Origin: Paenibacillus sp. FSL R5-0341
Lineage (GTDB): Bacteria; Bacillota; Bacilli; Paenibacillales; Paenibacillaceae
Direction of reading: 5' to 3'
Assembly (NCBI RefSeq): GCF_037975235.1
Contig: NZ_CP150241.1
Coordinates: 1,488,001-1,552,000, forward strand
DNA length: 64,000 bases
The notes below the pieces were generated by a model. The model saw only the letters and a list, made by a program, of their open reading frames with translations. It was not told where the DNA came from and made no database searches. Both the position numbers and the translations under genes were made by a program. Position 1 is the stretch's first letter, and every line of letters starts with the position of its first letter. Shown here one piece after another: positions 1-12,784 of the stretch.

Positions 1-64
1 TTGAACTAATGTACAAGCTGTCTGAACAAATGATTGCCAAGTTGAAAACATGGGGGTAGGACGA

Positions 65-3000
65 ATGAACAACAAGCAAGTGAAACGTTGGGCGCAAGGG
101 TTTCTGGTTTTCGTTCTTGTCGTTACAGGTGCAGCACCAATAGGTGGATTAAGTAGCACTGTATATGCTGATGAGGAAAGTGTAGTAACGGAACAGCCGC
201 AAACAAGTGATCAGGAGACCTCCACACCGGATGCTGTCTCAACCGAAGAATCGCCAGACCCGGAGGGGACAGAGTCACCGAGTAACGAAGATGATCATTT
301 GGATGGAACTGAAAGTGAGGAACCAGCTGAGACGGATAACTCAGAAGTGCAGGAAGCAGACGGGACTGGAATCATATCCATTGCTGATGCGCGAGTCCTT
401 GCACCAAATACAAATGTAGCCGTTTCAGGTGTCGTAACGTACAGTGAACTCTCCGGAGAATTTACGAATTATTATATTCAGGACGAAGAGGCTGGCATTG
501 TAGTCCGAGCGAAGAATCAAGTTGACGTGGGGGATCGCATTGAAGTGTATGGTCCAATTACCCACTACAGCGGACTCGTCCAGATCGAGAAGGATAAGTC
601 AGGTTTTACCGAAGGATACATGAAGGTAAATGAGCAAAATGTAACACTTCCCGGACCCAAAAATATGGTGTCCACAGACTTTGTCAGACCAGCAGACCAA
701 AGTAATAAAGGTCCGGGCGAAAAGTATGAGGGAATGTTTGTCGAAGTAAGAGATATTCAGGTAACACGGGGCAGTAGTTCGACGTTCTACGCTACGGATA
801 GTCATGGTGCTGAGATAACGATTTATGCCAAAAACTCGCCTACCGCGCTAACTGTCGGCAAAACCTACGAATATGTGCAAGGTGTTCTGACCTTCAACAG
901 TAATTACGGTTTAGAGATTTTGCCTAGAACAGCCGCAGATGTTGTAGAAAATAGCCTGTCTGTGATGGCAAGTGTTCCATCCGGCGGGATTCCCCGAAAC
1001 AATGAAGTCACATTAACCTCTCCAGCCAAGGGCGCGATTGTACACTTCACAACGGATAATACAGAGCCTACTTCTTCTTCCACCGTGTATAGTAGCCCAT
1101 TAGTGATTGATCAAGACATCGTAATCAAGGCGGTTGCCATTCTTAATGGACAATCCAGTGCAGTGTACACCTTTACGTATCAAGTACTTCCTGATAAAGA
1201 AAACCTGCGTATCCATGATATTCAGGGCGCTGGACATACCTCTGTTTTTAACGGATACGATGTTAAGGATATCGAAGGTATTGTTACTTCCGTCAGTACA
1301 AGCAGTTTTTACATGCAAGAGCTTCCAGGTGAAATTGACGATGATGTTCGAACCTCCGAAGCCATTCAAGTGTATAAGCCGAGTCATGGGGTTATCGTTG
1401 GCAACCAGGTGAAGGTATCCGGCAAAGTTACGGAATATGGGGCGGTTAACGAATTAACCACCACGCAAATTACGGCAAATACCATTGTAAAAGTGCTAGA
1501 TAAAGTTGACCTACCTGCACCTGTGAAGTTGGGTGTCAATGGACGTATCATTCCAACAGTCATTGACTCGGACTCTTTTGCAGAATTTAATCCCGAGACG
1601 GATGCGATAGACTTTTTTGAAAGTTTGGAAGGCATGCGTGTTGAACTGGAAAAGCCTGAAATTATAGGTCCTTACTCTAGTCAACCGGGTCTGGCCGTTG
1701 TTGTAAATAATGGTGAGAATAATCCACTTCGCACACCTAATGGTGGTGTTATTCTGACCGATAACAAGAAAGATATGAATGAGAGTGATCTCAATCCGCA
1801 GCGTTTATTTATCAGTAAAAAACCTTCCAAAGCAGTAAAAACAGGCGATAAGTTGGATGGTAATGTAATCGGAGTAATGACATATTCTAGCGGCAATTTT
1901 AAGGTGAGTCCTGAAGGGAATTTGCCAGCAGTCATCCCGGGAGAAACGAAACAAGCGACTACTTCCATTGAACAAGCGGCAGATAAACTGACCATTGCCA
2001 CGTTTAATGTGGAGAACTTTAGCAAAAAAGATGCAACACGAGCCAATAAAATCGGCAAAATCATCGTAGATAATCTGAACACGCCAGACATCATTGGCAT
2101 TATGGAAGTTCAGGATAACGATGGCGATGCCGACACGGGCACAACAGCTGCCAATGAGAGTTTTCAGACTCTAATTGATGCAATCAAAACGAACAACGGA
2201 CCAACATATCGATATAGTGAGATTTCTCCGGAAAATAACAAGGATGGCGGGGCACCTGGTGCCAATATTCGTGTAGGATTCCTTTATCAATCGAACCGTG
2301 TATCGTTGGCTACTGGTATCGGAAAAGGAAATGCTACGACGGCGATCACAGTCAAAGCTGACGGCAGTCTCTCCAATAATCCGGGTCGTATTGCACCAGG
2401 GGATGAGGCGTTCGCTAGCTCCCGCAAGCCGCTTGCCGCTGAATTCGAATTCAATGGTGAACGTGTAGTGGTGATTGCCAACCACTTCAATTCCAAAGGT
2501 GGAGACCTGAAACCTTTTGGAAGCATACAGCCTGCGACTCGAAGCAGTGAAGTTCAACGTGCGAAGCAAGCTGCGTTAGTGAATGGGTTTGTGAAGGAGT
2601 TACTGAACAAAGACCCTGAGGTCAATGTCGCTGTTCTCGGTGATTTTAATGACTTCCAATTCTCAAATACTTTGAATATTGTTGAAGGTAATGAACTGGA
2701 CAATCTGGTAAACGAACTGCCAGAAAATCAGCGGTATTCCTACATCTATGATGGAAACTCTCAGACACTGGATCACATTCTGGTGAGTAAAAACCTGACT
2801 GAGACGGCATCCATCGAAGTGGTACATGTGAATGCCGATTTTGAGACAGCGGATGGACGGGTGAGCGACCATGATCCACTGCTCGCACAATTAAGTATTG
2901 GAGATCCGGTGGAAGAAGGGGACTTCAACCTGCGCGTACTGCACACGAATGATACGCATGCGCATCTGGATAACATTCCGCGCCGAGTAACAGCAATTAA

Positions 3001-5221
3001 GGAAGCGCGCAATGATAATACCCTGGTGCTGGATGCAGGGGACGTATTCTCTGGTACATTGTACTTCAATCTGTTTAACGGTCTGGCTGATCTGGAGTTC
3101 ATGAACATGATCGGATATGATGCCATGACTTTTGGTAACCATGAGTTTGATAAAGGTCCAAGCGTACTGAAAGCATTTATTGAAAAAGCAGAATTCCCGT
3201 TCGTGAGTGCTAATATTGATTACTCAAAAGATGCGAGCTTGAGTGGTTTGTACAACAATAGCATCGGTGATCCGGGTGAGAAAGCCGAAATCTATCCGGC
3301 GATTATTACGGAAGTGAATGGTGAGCGAGTCGGTATTTTCGGACTGACGACACCGGACACGGTATCTCTTTCTTCACCGGGAGATGACTTGAAGTTTGTA
3401 GATTATAAGGCAAGTGCACAAGCAACTGTACAGATGCTGCAAAATGAAGGTATCAATAAAATCATTGCTTTGACTCACCTTGGTTACTCAGAGGATCTCA
3501 AATTGGCAGAAGCCGTAGAAGGGATCGATATTGTGGTAGGTGGTCATTCACACACCATTCTGAAGGAACCGATTGTTGTGGGCAGCCAAGATGAGCCAAC
3601 ATTGGTTGTGCAAACCGGGGAATATGACGTTTCTCTTGGTCAATTGGATGTTACGTTTGATGAAGCCGGTATATTGAAGAAGTGGAACGGCAAATTGTTG
3701 AGTCTGGATGCGAAAGATACTGCCAACCAATTCATCTATGCTGATGATGTGGAAGCTGCAAACAAGCTGAAAGAATATGCTCCTCAGTTGGAAAAGTTCA
3801 AGAAAACGATTATCGGTAAAACGAATGTCTTCCTGGATGGAGAACGTGGCACTGTGCGGAAACAGGAAACCAACTTAGGAAACCTGATGACAGACGGTAT
3901 GCTGGAGAAAGTGAAATCCATTGTGCAGGAAAACGACGTCAAAGGATACGTGGCGATCCAGAACGGGGGTGGCATTCGTGCTTCATTCCAGATAGGGGAT
4001 ATTACGCTGGGCAATCTCCTGACTGTGATGCCATTCGCTAATAATCTGTCTGCGTTGAAAATGACAGGCAAAGAAATCACAGCCGCGCTGGAAAATGGCG
4101 TTAGTGGTGTGGAAACAGGAGAAGGGCGCTTCCCGCAAGTGGCAGGAATGCGGTTCTACTACGATTCCACCAAACCAGGCGAAAAAATTGATGCCACCAC
4201 TAACACTGTGACCCAAGTCGGTCAACGTGTGGTCAAAGTTCAGATTAAGAATGCAGATGGTACGTACTCGGATATCGATCCGAACGGGTACTATATCGTC
4301 GCTACCAATTCATTTATGGCTAACGGTGGAGACTTCTACCGTGCTATGAGAACAGCAAAAGATGATAATCGATTCTACGAATTGAATCTGGTCGATTATG
4401 AAATCTTCCATGAACATCTGGACCGTGTAGGTACAGTTGATCAAAAAACGGAAGGACGCAGTACGGATTTGAAGGGAGTACCACTTCCGGGGGACGGTAA
4501 TGGAAGCAATCCTGGTAATGGTGGCGGGAATAATGGAAGTAATCCGGGCAGTGGTGGAGGTTCTACAACACCTACTACACCTGTAACTCCAACCACACCG
4601 ACTACACCAACCAATCCTACGAACCCAACTACGCCAACCGTTCCGGGTAATGGAGGAACTCCTAATCCAACCACACCGGTTGTAGACCTTAAGGACATCG
4701 GAAATCATTGGGCTGCGGCTGCTATTGAGCAGGCCATTTCCCGGGGAATTGTGAACGGGTATCAGGATGGTAATTTCCGTCCGAATGCACCAGCGACACG
4801 CGCCGAATTCATTGTGATGTTGGGCAGAGCATTTGAACTTCCGGCCAGCAACAAGGCATTGACGTTTAAGGATGCTGCGGGAATACCTGTATGGGCACAA
4901 TCCTTTATTGCTCAAGCAGTCGATCAAGGCATCATCAGTGGGTATACGGATGATACGTTCCGTTCATCAGGCAAAGTATCACGGGTAGAGATGACAGTTA
5001 TGCTCGTCAGAGCACTCGGTCTCCCGGTACAGTCGAATCCGGTACTGAGTTTCGCGGACGCAGATAAAGTACCGGCGTGGGCTGCTCCATATATCGCTGC
5101 TGCATATGATGCAGGACTGGTGAAGGGAACAGGGAAGAATATGTTTAACCCAATCGCGGAAGCAACCCGTGCTGAAGTGGTGACTCTGCTATTGTCGGCA
5201 AGCGAGTTGCAAAAGCAATAA
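65..5221 (+). CDS. SLH-anchored YhcR-like extracellular nuclease / 5'-nucleotidase
   Basis: Predicted secreted, wall-attached enzyme that degrades extracellular nucleic acid and dephosphorylates the nucleotides. It has an N-terminal signal peptide, an acidic Ser/Thr/Glu linker, an OB-fold domain near residue 103, a chitobiase-like C-terminal module near 307 and a second OB-like region near 384. An endonuclease/exonuclease/phosphatase domain follows (TFNVENF near 642, GDFND near 859, SDHDP near 934). Next is a metallophosphatase/5'-nucleotidase (LHTNDTHAH near 957, GNHEFD, GGHSHT) with its C-terminal domain (NGGGIRASF). A Gly/Asn then Thr/Pro linker leads to three SLH repeats from about 1542. 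The order resembles Bacillus YhcR, but SLH repeats replace the sortase signal. The ATG at 65 is preferred over the one at 50 because the GGGGGTAGGA Shine-Dalgarno sequence lies between them. A hairpin terminator follows. Confidence 0.88.
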   Translation: MNNKQVKRWAQGFLVFVLVVTGAAPIGGLSSTVYADEESVVTEQPQTSDQETSTPDAVSTEESPDPEGTESPSNEDDHLDGTESEEPAETDNSEVQEADGTGIISIADARVLAPNTNVAVSGVVTYSELSGEFTNYYIQDEEAGIVVRAKNQVDVGDRIEVYGPITHYSGLVQIEKDKSGFTEGYMKVNEQNVTLPGPKNMVSTDFVRPADQSNKGPGEKYEGMFVEVRDIQVTRGSSSTFYATDSHGAEITIYAKNSPTALTVGKTYEYVQGVLTFNSNYGLEILPRTAADVVENSLSVMASVPSGGIPRNNEVTLTSPAKGAIVHFTTDNTEPTSSSTVYSSPLVIDQDIVIKAVAILNGQSSAVYTFTYQVLPDKENLRIHDIQGAGHTSVFNGYDVKDIEGIVTSVSTSSFYMQELPGEIDDDVRTSEAIQVYKPSHGVIVGNQVKVSGKVTEYGAVNELTTTQITANTIVKVLDKVDLPAPVKLGVNGRIIPTVIDSDSFAEFNPETDAIDFFESLEGMRVELEKPEIIGPYSSQPGLAVVVNNGENNPLRTPNGGVILTDNKKDMNESDLNPQRLFISKKPSKAVKTGDKLDGNVIGVMTYSSGNFKVSPEGNLPAVIPGETKQATTSIEQAADKLTIATFNVENFSKKDATRANKIGKIIVDNLNTPDIIGIMEVQDNDGDADTGTTAANESFQTLIDAIKTNNGPTYRYSEISPENNKDGGAPGANIRVGFLYQSNRVSLATGIGKGNATTAITVKADGSLSNNPGRIAPGDEAFASSRKPLAAEFEFNGERVVVIANHFNSKGGDLKPFGSIQPATRSSEVQRAKQAALVNGFVKELLNKDPEVNVAVLGDFNDFQFSNTLNIVEGNELDNLVNELPENQRYSYIYDGNSQTLDHILVSKNLTETASIEVVHVNADFETADGRVSDHDPLLAQLSIGDPVEEGDFNLRVLHTNDTHAHLDNIPRRVTAIKEARNDNTLVLDAGDVFSGTLYFNLFNGLADLEFMNMIGYDAMTFGNHEFDKGPSVLKAFIEKAEFPFVSANIDYSKDASLSGLYNNSIGDPGEKAEIYPAIITEVNGERVGIFGLTTPDTVSLSSPGDDLKFVDYKASAQATVQMLQNEGINKIIALTHLGYSEDLKLAEAVEGIDIVVGGHSHTILKEPIVVGSQDEPTLVVQTGEYDVSLGQLDVTFDEAGILKKWNGKLLSLDAKDTANQFIYADDVEAANKLKEYAPQLEKFKKTIIGKTNVFLDGERGTVRKQETNLGNLMTDGMLEKVKSIVQENDVKGYVAIQNGGGIRASFQIGDITLGNLLTVMPFANNLSALKMTGKEITAALENGVSGVETGEGRFPQVAGMRFYYDSTKPGEKIDATTNTVTQVGQRVVKVQIKNADGTYSDIDPNGYYIVATNSFMANGGDFYRAMRTAKDDNRFYELNLVDYEIFHEHLDRVGTVDQKTEGRSTDLKGVPLPGDGNGSNPGNGGGNNGSNPGSGGGSTTPTTPVTPTTPTTPTNPTNPTTPTVPGNGGTPNPTTPVVDLKDIGNHWAAAAIEQAISRGIVNGYQDGNFRPNAPATRAEFIVMLGRAFELPASNKALTFKDAAGIPVWAQSFIAQAVDQGIISGYTDDTFRSSGKVSRVEMTVMLVRALGLPVQSNPVLSFADADKVPAWAAPYIAAAYDAGLVKGTGKNMFNPIAEATRAEVVTLLLSASELQKQ

Positions 5222-5245
5222 AACGTATAATACAGACGTAACAGA

Positions 5246-5281
5246 ACAGCTTGCAGACTTCCATCTGCAAGCTGTTTTTTT
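5246..5281 (+). terminator. Rho-independent terminator of the SLH nuclease gene
   Basis: The arms ACAGCTTGCAGA and TCTGCAAGCTGT are perfect complements around a short loop. A run of T follows directly, 25 bases after the stop codon. Confidence 0.9.
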
Positions 5282-5284
5282 CTA

Positions 5285-5444
5285 GGGCGTGTCTGAAAAC
5301 TCCGAAGGAAGTAGATTTTGCCGAATTTTCGTTCCAAGCAAGGAAGTTTTCTGCAGGCGTGCCGGGGCACGTCAAGGGAAAGTGACGCAGCAGGGGGCGA
5401 AAAGGCGGTGAAAGATGCACTTCAGCGAGTTTTGAGATACGCCC
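5285..5444. repeat. 160-bp element with 18-bp terminal inverted repeats
   Basis: The left end GGGCGTGTCTGAAAACTC matches the reverse complement of the right end (5427-5444) at 16 of 18 positions, and one of the two differences would be a G-U pair in RNA. The interior contains another hairpin (GTGCC/GGCAC) and no credible gene. It could be a small non-autonomous mobile element or a structured intergenic repeat. No clear target-site duplication is visible. Only one copy lies in this window, so dispersal is not shown. Confidence 0.5.
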
Positions 5445-5515
5445 AATTAATGCCTGTTAATTTTCACTAAGTGAAGGTATAGTAGACAGGATTATATTGA
5501 AGGAGTGTTGAAGAA

Positions 5516-5728
5516 ATGCAAGATCAACCCGTTTTAATCGCACTATTTGCCATAGCGGCAGGAATTTTTAGTTTGCTCGGAGGAATCAACAACTGGGACT
5601 GGTTTATGAAGAGCTTTAGAGCAGGAATTTTTGTGAAGACCATTGGACGGCAGGGAGCAAGAGTGGTATATGGTATTCTCGGTGTTGTCATGATTGTCAT
5701 TGGTGTACTACTGTTGCTGATCGGATAG
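5516..5728 (+). CDS. Small membrane protein resembling immunity protein Imm17
   Basis: 70-residue protein with two predicted membrane helices (about 6-24 and 49-69). A polar hinge between them carries NWDWF and GRQGARVVYG, which resembles the Imm17 immunity family of polymorphic toxin systems. The Shine-Dalgarno sequence GGAG lies 10 bases before the ATG. It stands alone after the SLH nuclease and the inverted-repeat element, with no toxin gene next to it. It may be an orphan immunity gene or a general membrane peptide of the same fold. The family call rests on recalled motif similarity only. Confidence 0.55.
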   Translation: MQDQPVLIALFAIAAGIFSLLGGINNWDWFMKSFRAGIFVKTIGRQGARVVYGILGVVMIVIGVLLLLIG

Positions 5729-5903
5729 TTGTTGGAAATAATCGAACTCACCAAGTAATATCTACATAGAGGGTTCAAGAGCGAAGTAAGCGGATATGTG
5801 TGAAGCGTTGAATGGAAAAAAGCGTGTGAATGCTTAAGGTAGCAGTATTACTAAGATTGAATACCCAATCAAATTAGCATGTCTGAAAAAAACATAGCCA
5901 TAA

Positions 5904-5940
5904 GAAAAAGACCACCGAAAAATTTCGGTGGTCTTTTTTT
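5904..5940. terminator. Bidirectional terminator
   Basis: AAGACCACCGAAA and TTTCGGTGGTCTT form a perfect stem with T tracts on both strands. It sits between the Imm17-like gene and the convergent end of the opuA operon, and can serve both. Confidence 0.9.
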
Positions 5941-5972
5941 ACCAAATTCAGGTTTATCCATCTCAATCTGGT

Positions 5973-9759
<3,787 letters not shown>

Positions 9760-9890
9760 GTTTTCACCCCTTCTGATGTGTTGTGCACTTCGAACGGCTT
9801 TCAGCATCCATAAGCCCATACACTTATGCGCCCAGCCACGAAATCCGGTAGTTGTTGCTTCGCTTCCCGTCTTTCTGGGTAACGTTTTGT

Positions 9891-9964
9891 ATTCTAACAA
9901 TACTTACCCCGTATAGCAACCGAATAAACAGTACATAATGTTTGTACAGTAAAAACTGTACAAA
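9891..9964 (-). promoter_or_regulatory. opuA promoter region with a palindromic operator
   Basis: A perfect 10-bp inverted repeat lies at 9941-9964 (TTTGTACAGT, AAAA, ACTGTACAAA). On the minus strand, TTGTAC within the palindrome and CATTAT are separated by 17 bases, a possible promoter whose spacer is filled by the palindrome. A second candidate, TTGCTA-17-TAGAAT, lies at 9919-9891. The likely binder is the adjacent GbsR-type protein (inference). Confidence 0.65.
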
Positions 9965-10016
9965 GTTTTCCTCCCATATGCTCCGTCGTTCTCCTTATTC
10001 TGTCTAATAAGGTTCC

Positions 10017-10045
10017 TTTACATTTGATATCGCTTTTCCTACAAT
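10017..10045 (+). promoter_or_regulatory. SigA-type promoter for the GbsR-like regulator
   Basis: TTTACA and TACAAT are separated by exactly 17 bases. Transcription from here gives a leader of about 210 nt before the chosen start codon. No known riboswitch was recognised in that leader. The rest of the 500-bp opuA-gbsR interval holds only the opuA promoter and leader. Confidence 0.65.
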
Positions 10046-10259
10046 AGAAAATGAGCTGAATTGAAGCTGAATTTTTTGGTTAAAAGATAGTCATAGGCAA
10101 ATGTAGCCTGGTAAAGTTCCCATTTTCATACATTGGGTGAAAGAAAGCCCTCTGGCATATAGGATGTCCGGCCGGATGCTTTCCCATGTAAGCAGGACTT
10201 TTAAAGTGTTGCAATTATTTTGCCAAGACTGTGGAATGTTCAGAATGGAGGTTGCAAGC

Positions 10260-10835
10260 ATGGGCTTGGACCATTTACAAGAGGAACAGCAGGCAACCGT
10301 GCTGAGGATTCGTAAACGCGTGATTGAAGCCATTGGACGTAATATGGATCTTTACGGGGTTACGCTGTCTACGGGACACTTATATGGATTGCTATTTTTT
10401 GCAGACAAGCCAATGACCCTTGACGATATGGGACGGGAAATGGAAATGAGCAAAACGAGTATGAGTACAGGTGTGCGAACACTGCTGGATTTGAAAATGG
10501 TAAACAAAGTATGGAGCAAAGGCTCCAGGAAAGACCTATATGAAGTAGAGTATGACTGGCACCAGACATTTACGGATTATTTTGCGATTAAGTGGAGAAA
10601 AGCCGTGGAGAGTAACCTTCAGATTCTGCGCAAATCGATTGAAGAACTGAATCGGTTAGTCGAAGATCTGGATGAGCAGGCAGATGCTGAACTTATCCAC
10701 ATTCTGATGGAAGACAAACATAAGGTTTTGCAAGCGGAAGCATACTACAAATGGTTGGATCGGTTGATTGATACCATGGAAGATGAAGAGATATACAAGT
10801 TGGTTCCGAAGGAAGAGATCAAGGAACATTCATAA
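10260..10835 (+). CDS. GbsR/MarR-family transcriptional regulator
   Basis: 191-residue winged-helix regulator of the GbsR type, which in Bacillus represses choline and betaine uptake and synthesis genes. The HTH lies near residues 45-85 (MTLDDMGREMEMSKTSMSTGVRTLLDLKMV). A charged helical C-terminal half is typical of dimerisation in this family. The ATG at 10260 is chosen because GGAGG lies eight bases upstream. Earlier in-frame ATGs at 10137 and 10245 lack a site. It is divergent from the opuA operon and probably controls it through the 9941-9964 palindrome. Confidence 0.85.
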   Translation: MGLDHLQEEQQATVLRIRKRVIEAIGRNMDLYGVTLSTGHLYGLLFFADKPMTLDDMGREMEMSKTSMSTGVRTLLDLKMVNKVWSKGSRKDLYEVEYDWHQTFTDYFAIKWRKAVESNLQILRKSIEELNRLVEDLDEQADAELIHILMEDKHKVLQAEAYYKWLDRLIDTMEDEEIYKLVPKEEIKEHS

Positions 10836-10843
10836 TTACATGT

Positions 10844-10877
10844 AAAGGGCCCTTTCCGTTATAGGAGAGGGCCCTTT
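10844..10877 (+). terminator. Hairpin after the GbsR-like gene
   Basis: The AAAGGGCCCT and AGGGCCCTTT arms are perfect. The following T tract is short and interrupted, so termination may be weak or act in both directions. Confidence 0.65.
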
Positions 10878-10971
10878 GGCTTGTGCAAAATCTTATTTAA
10901 TTATAATGAAGGAAAACGATGGAGAAAATAACTCTGCACACCGGTCACTTCGTAGGAGCTAATATTCATAT

Positions 10972-12597
10972 CTAATGTCCGATCAGTCCTGCCTGAGGAA
11001 AGACAACAGACTGCTGATCAATCTGCTCCAGTTCGTTCAGAATCTGCAACTGGCCCACCGGGTTCCAGCACAAGAGATGCCAATTTGAGATATCATGAAC
11101 ATTACCATGCAGCACGGCAGGTGATCGATGCCATGATGCCATTTGCTTCATGCGTCGGAATACCTTTTCACTGGCAGGCTGAAGCGAAGTACGATGGATC
11201 AACAGATAATCCGTGTCCAGCACAGGGATATTATCCGCAACATACTCATTTCTGGAACTTTCGGGAGACACAAGCTGGGCAGGATGGAGTCCCAATTCAG
11301 CATACAACAAGCGATTTAATGGATGCTCGCCAGTCCCCTGTAATCGAATGAATTGATTCGTAATCTCCATCAGAGCGATACGCTTTTGTCCGAAATAAGG
11401 TTGGAGGCTCAGTCCGGCTTCAAGCTTGCGGAACGCAAGTTCCTTGAAATTCAGCAACGCTTGCTTCTCGCGTCCGACCAGTTCGGCTATGCGAATATGG
11501 TTCTCTTTCCAGTCGTCAGTGGGCTCCAAAATGATGGTGGGTGCAATACTTTTCAGGCGATCATAATAAGGCTTATGGTAAAAATCACCGATGATCAAGT
11601 CTGGCTTCGCCTGCCGAAGTTGATCGAATTGTCTGGTTAATCGGCGTTCTTGTTCATATTCATCCGATTCTCGGTCAAGAACTCCTTCCAGCACAGCTAC
11701 AGGGCGCAGTCCAAGCGAAGCCAGATTCTCGTGGAATCCCATGATGGATGCCGTAGCTACGCGAAGTTGATCTCTTTTCATATATACGCTGGGAGCAATG
11801 CCCAAGGTTTGTTTGAATTTGCGGCTAAAATAATACTCATTGCCATACCCGACAGATACCGCGACGTCTTTGAGGACACAAGATTCCTCTGTCAGCTGTT
11901 TTTTGGCTTCGTCTATACGTAAACGGTTCAGATAATCGGTCGGCGACATGCCCTTGGCTTTCTTGAAACTGCGAGAATAGGAGCTGGGTGTGAGTCCAGC
12001 AATCTTGGCAAGCTGATCCATGCTGATTCCTTCACTCATGTAACGTCGCATATACATAATACTGCGCTCCAAGGCAGGGTCCACTTTCTCATGATTGGCT
12101 TCCAGCCGGTTCTCTGAGAGAAACTGCAGCAGTTCATGCAGCTGGCTATGTATGCTGATAAAATGATCCGGTTGAAGACCGCGATAGGTTTCATACAATT
12201 GTTCCAAACGTAATACAGCCTGCTGCTCATGACGAACCAGCAACCTGCCTGTCTGCCAATCCAGCGGGAAGGCGGGTGAAGAGGTCATTTTCCATTCGCC
12301 GCGCACTTGCTGCAAACGAACCGTATCCATGCTTAGCAATATAAATTCGGTCACTTTCGAGCGTGCAGCGGCCTCGATGGTTGTACCTGACTTCAACACG
12401 AACAAGCTGCCCGCTTGCGCCGTATAGACTGTATCATTCAGGACCAGAACACCGTCTCCTTGCAAAATAAGACAGAGCATGGGCCGGGACACCGTCTTGC
12501 CTTGCACACGGAAATTCTCCCCACGACGCACACGGCACATGGAGGAGAGGAGCGGTAGAGATGAGGTTTCAGCAATGAAGGGAAACTGTTCAGTCAT
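10972..12597 (-). CDS. AraC-family regulator fused to a siderophore-binding-protein-like domain (Btr-like)
   Basis: 541-residue regulator. It has an N-terminal cupin-like sensor region, an AraC HTH pair around residues 175-275 (SMDQLAKIAGLTPSSYSRSF, then KDVAVSVGYGNEYYFSRKFK) and a C-terminal ferric-siderophore/TroA-like binding domain from about 290. This layout matches Bacillus Btr (YbbB), which activates siderophore uptake genes when it senses the siderophore. The ATG at 12597 is chosen because AAAAGGA lies eight bases upstream. The ATG at 12606 overlaps that site. A near-consensus Fur box precedes the gene, so iron starvation probably induces it. No transport operon is adjacent, so its targets lie elsewhere. 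Confidence 0.85.
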   Translation of the reverse strand: MTEQFPFIAETSSLPLLSSMCRVRRGENFRVQGKTVSRPMLCLILQGDGVLVLNDTVYTAQAGSLFVLKSGTTIEAAARSKVTEFILLSMDTVRLQQVRGEWKMTSSPAFPLDWQTGRLLVRHEQQAVLRLEQLYETYRGLQPDHFISIHSQLHELLQFLSENRLEANHEKVDPALERSIMYMRRYMSEGISMDQLAKIAGLTPSSYSRSFKKAKGMSPTDYLNRLRIDEAKKQLTEESCVLKDVAVSVGYGNEYYFSRKFKQTLGIAPSVYMKRDQLRVATASIMGFHENLASLGLRPVAVLEGVLDRESDEYEQERRLTRQFDQLRQAKPDLIIGDFYHKPYYDRLKSIAPTIILEPTDDWKENHIRIAELVGREKQALLNFKELAFRKLEAGLSLQPYFGQKRIALMEITNQFIRLQGTGEHPLNRLLYAELGLHPAQLVSPESSRNEYVADNIPVLDTDYLLIHRTSLQPASEKVFRRMKQMASWHRSPAVLHGNVHDISNWHLLCWNPVGQLQILNELEQIDQQSVVFPQAGLIGH

Positions 12598-12628
12598 ACG
12601 GACCATCCTTTTGTCTTATTTTTCTTAA

Positions 12629-12643
12629 TGATAACAATTATCA
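12629..12643. promoter_or_regulatory. Fur box upstream of the AraC/binding-protein regulator
   Basis: TGATAAC-A-ATTATCA matches the Bacillus 7-1-7 Fur consensus with one mismatch. It lies 32 bases before the chosen start, so Fur with iron would block transcription. Confidence 0.82.
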
Positions 12644-12687
12644 TTCTCATATGGAAGATGTTTTTGAAAAATAGTTTTCGACAACCA

Positions 12688-12733
12688 AAAAAGGACTACC
12701 AAGAGCCCGTATGGCTGCAAGGTAATCCTTTTT
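12688..12733. terminator. Bidirectional terminator-like hairpin
   Basis: AAAAAGGACTACC pairs with GGTAATCCTTTTT (12 of 13, the other a G-U pair), with A and T tracts at the ends. It lies downstream of the DUF5050-like gene on the minus strand. Confidence 0.8.
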
Positions 12734-12784
12734 GTTATGGACAAGTCCGATGAATAGGCTACACGCTTGATTCAACAGGATATG

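Noticed and set aside
4310..4927. 205-codon frame antisense to the nuclease linker and SLH region
   Set aside because: Arises from the Thr/Pro and Gly repeats of the sense gene.
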